64,000 nt of DNA, from contig NZ_JBGUBC010000001.1 of NCBI RefSeq assembly GCF_041821145.1, positions 186,001 through 250,000 of the forward strand. The letters are read 5' to 3'. The stretch is from Halopenitus sp041821145. Lineage in GTDB: Archaea > Halobacteriota > Halobacteria > Halobacteriales > Haloferacaceae. The stretch's first letter is position 1; each line of letters starts with the position of its first letter. A model generated the notes under the pieces. That model was not told where the DNA came from, did no database searches, and saw only the letters and a program-made list of their open reading frames with translations. This document shows positions 60,635-64,000 of this stretch, piece after piece. A program made the position numbers and the translations under genes.

Positions 60635-62641
60635 ATGATACCGCGTCGCGGACTCGGGAACGCCCTGAAAACGGTGCGTCACTACCTGGTCGGATCGGGG
60701 ACACTTCGGGAGGACTCTCCCCGGTCGAGGGGATCGTGTCGATGCCAGTACACCTTCAAAGACGCGGATGGGGCGGATCCGGACGCTCGAACCACGCTCC
60801 GGATCGACGCGGACGACTGCCCCGGCGACGGGGCCCTCGCCGCAGCCACGGACTGTCGCGCGACGGTGGTTCGTGCGCTGGCGGATCGTGACGCCGACGT
60901 CGTTCGCGTCGAGACCGATGGCCGGGAATTCACCTATCTCGATCGTGCCCTCGGGCTATTGCTCGCCGCCGGGCGGTTTTACGATCGGGCGGTCGGACAG
61001 GAGCCTCAAACCGCCCAACTCGCCGCACGCGATCCGCTTCGTGCGGCACGGGAGGCGACCGGGAGAGCGGGTCCCCTCGAACGTGCGGCCGCGGAGACAG
61101 GGTTGGCCGAGATGGCAGCGGCAGTCGAGGGATACGGAGATGCGCTCCGTCCGTACGTCGCCCCAGCGATGGCGACCGCACGAGTTGCGACCCGGCTTCC
61201 GGTCGAGGCGACGCTAACGGACCGATGGGAGACGAGGACCGGCGCGACAGTCAGGATCTACGAGCATCCCAGCGCCCTGCGAACCTACCACCTCACGCCG
61301 CCGGAGGCAAGCCTCGATGCGGCGGAACTCGCGACGATCGTCGCCGCGAGGGATCGCCTGATCGACGACGATCGAGAACACGATCGGGGACCGGAACGGG
61401 CGATCCGAACCGTCCGGAAGAATGGACCGCTCTCCGCGAGACCAGACGGGGTGACGGGGAAGATAGCGGATGAAACGGGAGCGACCGAAAGCGAATTGGC
61501 ACACGTCCTCCGGCGGCACACCCGAGGGTACGGGATACTCGAGGACGTCTTCGCCGACGCACAAGTGTCCGATGCGTTCTTTACGCCGCCGGTCGCCGAG
61601 ACGCCGCTCCGGGTGGTCGTCGACGGGGAGCGCCTCCGTACGAACGTTCGGCTGTCGCCGCGTGGGGCGGCGACCCTCGCGTCCCGACTCCGTCGCGTCT
61701 CCGGTCGAGCGTTCTCCCGGGCGTCGCCAACCCTTGATACGACTCTGGAGACGCCGTCCGGGGCGATCCGGGTTGCCGCGACGACGCGGCCGATCAGCGA
61801 CGGCTACGGGTTCACCTTCCGTCGCGGCGGCGAGGAGGCGTGGACCCTGCCGCGTCTCGTCGAGTGTGGAACACTCACCGGGGAGGCAGCCGGATTGGTC
61901 TCGCTCGCGATCGAGCGTGGCGTTGCCGGACTCGTCTCGGGAGGGCGCGGTGCGGGGAAGACATCGATGCTCGGCGCGCTCTTGTGGGAGCTTCCGGCGG
62001 AGACACGGGGAGTGCTGATCGAGGACACACCCGAACTACCGGTGGAACGACTCCAGCGATCGGGTCGGGACGTTCAGCGACTCTCCGTGGAGGACCAGGG
62101 CAACGGCGGCGAGCTCGCTCCGGCAGAGGCCGTCCGTACCGCGCTCCGGCTGGGAAACGGCGCGATCGTCGTCGGCGAGGTGCGCGGAGAGGAGGCCGCC
62201 GCGCTCTACGAGGCGATGCGTGTCGGGGCGAGCGGCGAGACGGTCCTCGGTACGATCCACGGAACGGATCCGGAGGCGGTTCGCGAACGAGTCCTCACCG
62301 ATCTCGGCGTTCCGCCGGCGGCCTTCGCGAGCACGGACCTCCTTGTGCAACTTGCCGACCACCGCGTGACCGCGATCGTGGAGGTCTCGATGGGACGTAA
62401 CGGGGTGATATTCGATCGGCTTTTCGAGCAAACGGAGAACGGGCTCATCGCGACGGGACGAATCGACCGGGGAACGAGCACGCTCGTGAACGACCTTGCG
62501 AGGGACGACGAATCCTACGCATCGGTTCGAACGCGGATTCACGAGCGGGCGAACGCGATCACGAAACGAGCGGAGACGGGAGCGACGTCCGCCGCATCAG
62601 TCGCGAGCGAAGTAGCCGATCGAGGGAGTTCGAGTCGATGA
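60635..62641 (+). CDS. Type II/IV secretion ATPase (PilB/ArlI-like)
   Basis: 668 residues. N-terminal domain of about 330 residues, then the secretion ATPase core with Walker A GGRGAGKT at 436-443, an Asp box near EDTPELPVE at about 466, and the GEVRGEEAAALYEAMRVGASG Walker B/His-box region near 513. Drives assembly of a haloarchaeal pilus or secretion system. Directly coupled (ATGA overlap) to the membrane platform gene. Confidence 0.88.
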   Translation: MIPRRGLGNALKTVRHYLVGSGTLREDSPRSRGSCRCQYTFKDADGADPDARTTLRIDADDCPGDGALAAATDCRATVVRALADRDADVVRVETDGREFTYLDRALGLLLAAGRFYDRAVGQEPQTAQLAARDPLRAAREATGRAGPLERAAAETGLAEMAAAVEGYGDALRPYVAPAMATARVATRLPVEATLTDRWETRTGATVRIYEHPSALRTYHLTPPEASLDAAELATIVAARDRLIDDDREHDRGPERAIRTVRKNGPLSARPDGVTGKIADETGATESELAHVLRRHTRGYGILEDVFADAQVSDAFFTPPVAETPLRVVVDGERLRTNVRLSPRGAATLASRLRRVSGRAFSRASPTLDTTLETPSGAIRVAATTRPISDGYGFTFRRGGEEAWTLPRLVECGTLTGEAAGLVSLAIERGVAGLVSGGRGAGKTSMLGALLWELPAETRGVLIEDTPELPVERLQRSGRDVQRLSVEDQGNGGELAPAEAVRTALRLGNGAIVVGEVRGEEAAALYEAMRVGASGETVLGTIHGTDPEAVRERVLTDLGVPPAAFASTDLLVQLADHRVTAIVEVSMGRNGVIFDRLFEQTENGLIATGRIDRGTSTLVNDLARDDESYASVRTRIHERANAITKRAETGATSAASVASEVADRGSSSR

Positions 62642-64000
62642 CGGAAGATCCACCGGACCGCCGAAAAACTGGGGCAAGCGGAGTCGATAGCCGCATCTCG
62701 AGGATCGGATCGTGGTTCGCGAACATCAACGGACGAGGCACTGACGAGAGGAATGGACAAAACGGAGCCAGGAATCGAAACGACGACCGAAATGGAACGG
62801 ATGATGAAGAACTTCGACGGGCACTCGCGTTCCTCGAACGCGATCGAACGCCGGAATGGATCGAGCGCCGGGCCCGACACGTGGGGCTGATCGTCGCGGC
62901 GATCATCACGATCGTCACGCTCCCCCTCGTTGGGAGTCTCGGCAGTACCTCAGTCGCCGCGATCGCGGGCCTGGCGTCCCACCACGTTCGGCGACGGTGG
63001 CCATGCTGGCTTGCTGAACTCCGTCGGACGCGCGCGCTCGGGACTGCTCCCGGCCTGATCGGCCGGATCGTGCTCCGGATGCGACTTGAACCCGCAACGG
63101 AACGGGCCGTCGAGTTTGCCGCTCAGACTGGAACGGGACCGCTCGCAGGAAGTCTCACGGACGCCGTTCGGCGATCCGATTCACGGCCCGGATCCGGGCT
63201 CCGCGCCTTCACCGAGGAGTGGCACCCGTGGTTCCCCGCGCTCGAACGGGCCGGTACCCGGATCCGAGCCGCGGCGAGCGCGCCCGCCGAACGGCGCGAT
63301 CGGGGACTCGATCGCGCCCTCGAGGCGGTTGTCGACGGAACGACGGACCGGATGGCCGCGTTCATCGGTGACATCAGGGGGCCGATTTCGGGACTCTACG
63401 CCTTCGGCGTCCTGTTGCCGCTCGCGCTCGTGGCGCTGCTTCCGGCCGCTCGTGCGACCGGACTTCCGCTTGGCGCAACGACCATGGCGGTGGTGTACGT
63501 CGTAATCCTTCCCACGGTTTTGACTGTCGCAAGTGGCTGGATCCTGTTGCGACGTCCGGTCGCGTTCCCGCCGCCGACGATCGATTCGACCCACCCGGCG
63601 GTGCCGAAACGACGGCTTTCATCCGCCGTCGCGGGCGCTCTCACAGGGGTGATCGGGTGGCTGATCGGAAGCCTGCTCGTCGCCTGGAGCGCGCCGATCG
63701 TCGCGTGTGGATTCGGCGTGGGGTCCGGGGCGTTCCTCCTCGCGCGTCCGCGACGGCGTGTGCTCTCGCGAGTGAGAGCGATCGAATCGGCGTTGCCCGA
63801 CGCGCTGGCGATCGTCGGCGGGCATGTCGCCGACGGAGTCTCCGTCGAGCGGGCGGTCCGCCATGCCGGAGAGGCGATCGATGGTCCGGCAGGCGAGGCG
63901 TTCGACGCCGCGGCGCGTCGAAGTCGAACGCTTCGAGTGGACATCGAGTCCGCGTTATGTGGAAACACCGGCCCGTTCGCAAACGTTCCAAGCCCCCGGG
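62638..64000 (+). CDS. Type II secretion F-family membrane platform protein (3' end outside window)
   Basis: The frame from ATG 62638 stays open to the window edge (at least 454 codons). Hydrophobic pairs appear at about residues 84-110 and 255-300 and then 320-345, separated by cytoplasmic helical regions, as in PilC/ArlJ-like (TadC) platform proteins. The stop lies outside. With the ATPase it forms the pilus assembly motor. Confidence 0.85.
   Translation, partial: MTEDPPDRRKTGASGVDSRISRIGSWFANINGRGTDERNGQNGARNRNDDRNGTDDEELRRALAFLERDRTPEWIERRARHVGLIVAAIITIVTLPLVGSLGSTSVAAIAGLASHHVRRRWPCWLAELRRTRALGTAPGLIGRIVLRMRLEPATERAVEFAAQTGTGPLAGSLTDAVRRSDSRPGSGLRAFTEEWHPWFPALERAGTRIRAAASAPAERRDRGLDRALEAVVDGTTDRMAAFIGDIRGPISGLYAFGVLLPLALVALLPAARATGLPLGATTMAVVYVVILPTVLTVASGWILLRRPVAFPPPTIDSTHPAVPKRRLSSAVAGALTGVIGWLIGSLLVAWSAPIVACGFGVGSGAFLLARPRRRVLSRVRAIESALPDALAIVGGHVADGVSVERAVRHAGEAIDGPAGEAFDAAARRSRTLRVDIESALCGNTGPFANVPSPR

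Noticed and set aside
1..64000. rRNA, tRNA or intact insertion sequence
   Set aside because: Reading through the intergenic regions showed no cloverleaf-like sequence with a TTCGAATC-type arm in context, no rRNA blocks and no transposase motif with inverted ends. Short or degenerate copies could be missed by eye.

Overview
This window is chromosomal DNA from an extremely halophilic archaeon (class Halobacteria), most likely close to Halorubrum. The evidence is the high GC content with GC-rich third positions, very acidic predicted proteins, promoters with a TATA-like box 25-30 bp upstream of leaderless start codons, and haloarchaeal gene sets: LonB, the CdrL-CdrS-FtsZ2 division locus, AroA'/AroB', the CbiZ/CobY cobamide salvage set, HalOD1 and DUF7344 regulators, and a Ser-His signal peptidase. 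I see no rRNA, tRNA, CRISPR array or intact insertion sequence. Gene names rest on sequence motifs and family knowledge, not on database searches.

Layout. 1-10.4 kb: housekeeping genes (threonine-synthase-like PLP enzyme cut by the left edge, TiaS, an HTH regulator, glutaredoxin, a purine permease with an HTH-phosphoribosyltransferase, isoprenyl diphosphate synthase, PUA protein, NcsA, an SDR). 10.4-17.5 kb: NadM, LonB, CPBP protease, pantoate kinase, AspRS and a zinc-ribbon membrane protein. 17.5-22.8 kb: aromatic amino-acid genes, trpCBA followed by AroA' and AroB'. 22.8-25.7 kb: an MGMT-like protein without its cysteine, phosphopantothenate synthetase and a Xi-class GST. 25.9-34.2 kb: the main accessory region, a cluster of exported beta-rich proteins, a signal peptidase, a DUF5305 membrane protein and two copies of a module pairing a membrane-bound HTH protein with a small exported protein.

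34.4-41.8 kb: aliphatic amidase, a zinc-finger peptide, Hsp20, a CNNM-type transporter, MscS channel, and a coupled radical SAM and metallo-beta-lactamase pair. 41.8-46.9 kb: a tightly overlapping leftward cobamide operon (HAD, CbiB, CobS, CobY, CobD, CbiZ). 47.0-50.0 kb: aIF2-beta and the CdrL/CdrS/FtsZ2 locus. 50.2-58.6 kb: GuaA glutaminase subunit, an HTH/HalOD1 pair, the L37Ae-RpoP-Pcc1-prefoldin-DUF3194 information-processing cluster, a Get3/ArsA ATPase, an SDR, endonuclease V and a rhomboid protease. 58.8 kb to the end: the start of a type IV pilus-like secretion cluster (ATPase and membrane platform), cut by the right edge.

The best candidate for a poorly described system is the 25.9-34.2 kb cluster. 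Its small exported proteins share a signature, its two leftward exported-protein genes share an upstream element, and the module pair is duplicated. It resembles TasA/AbpA-type pilus loci. Also of note: a cysteine-free ribosomal protein L37Ae, an MGMT homologue with Asp in place of the alkyl-acceptor Cys, and palindromes at the cdrL, cdrS, trpC and aroA' promoters.
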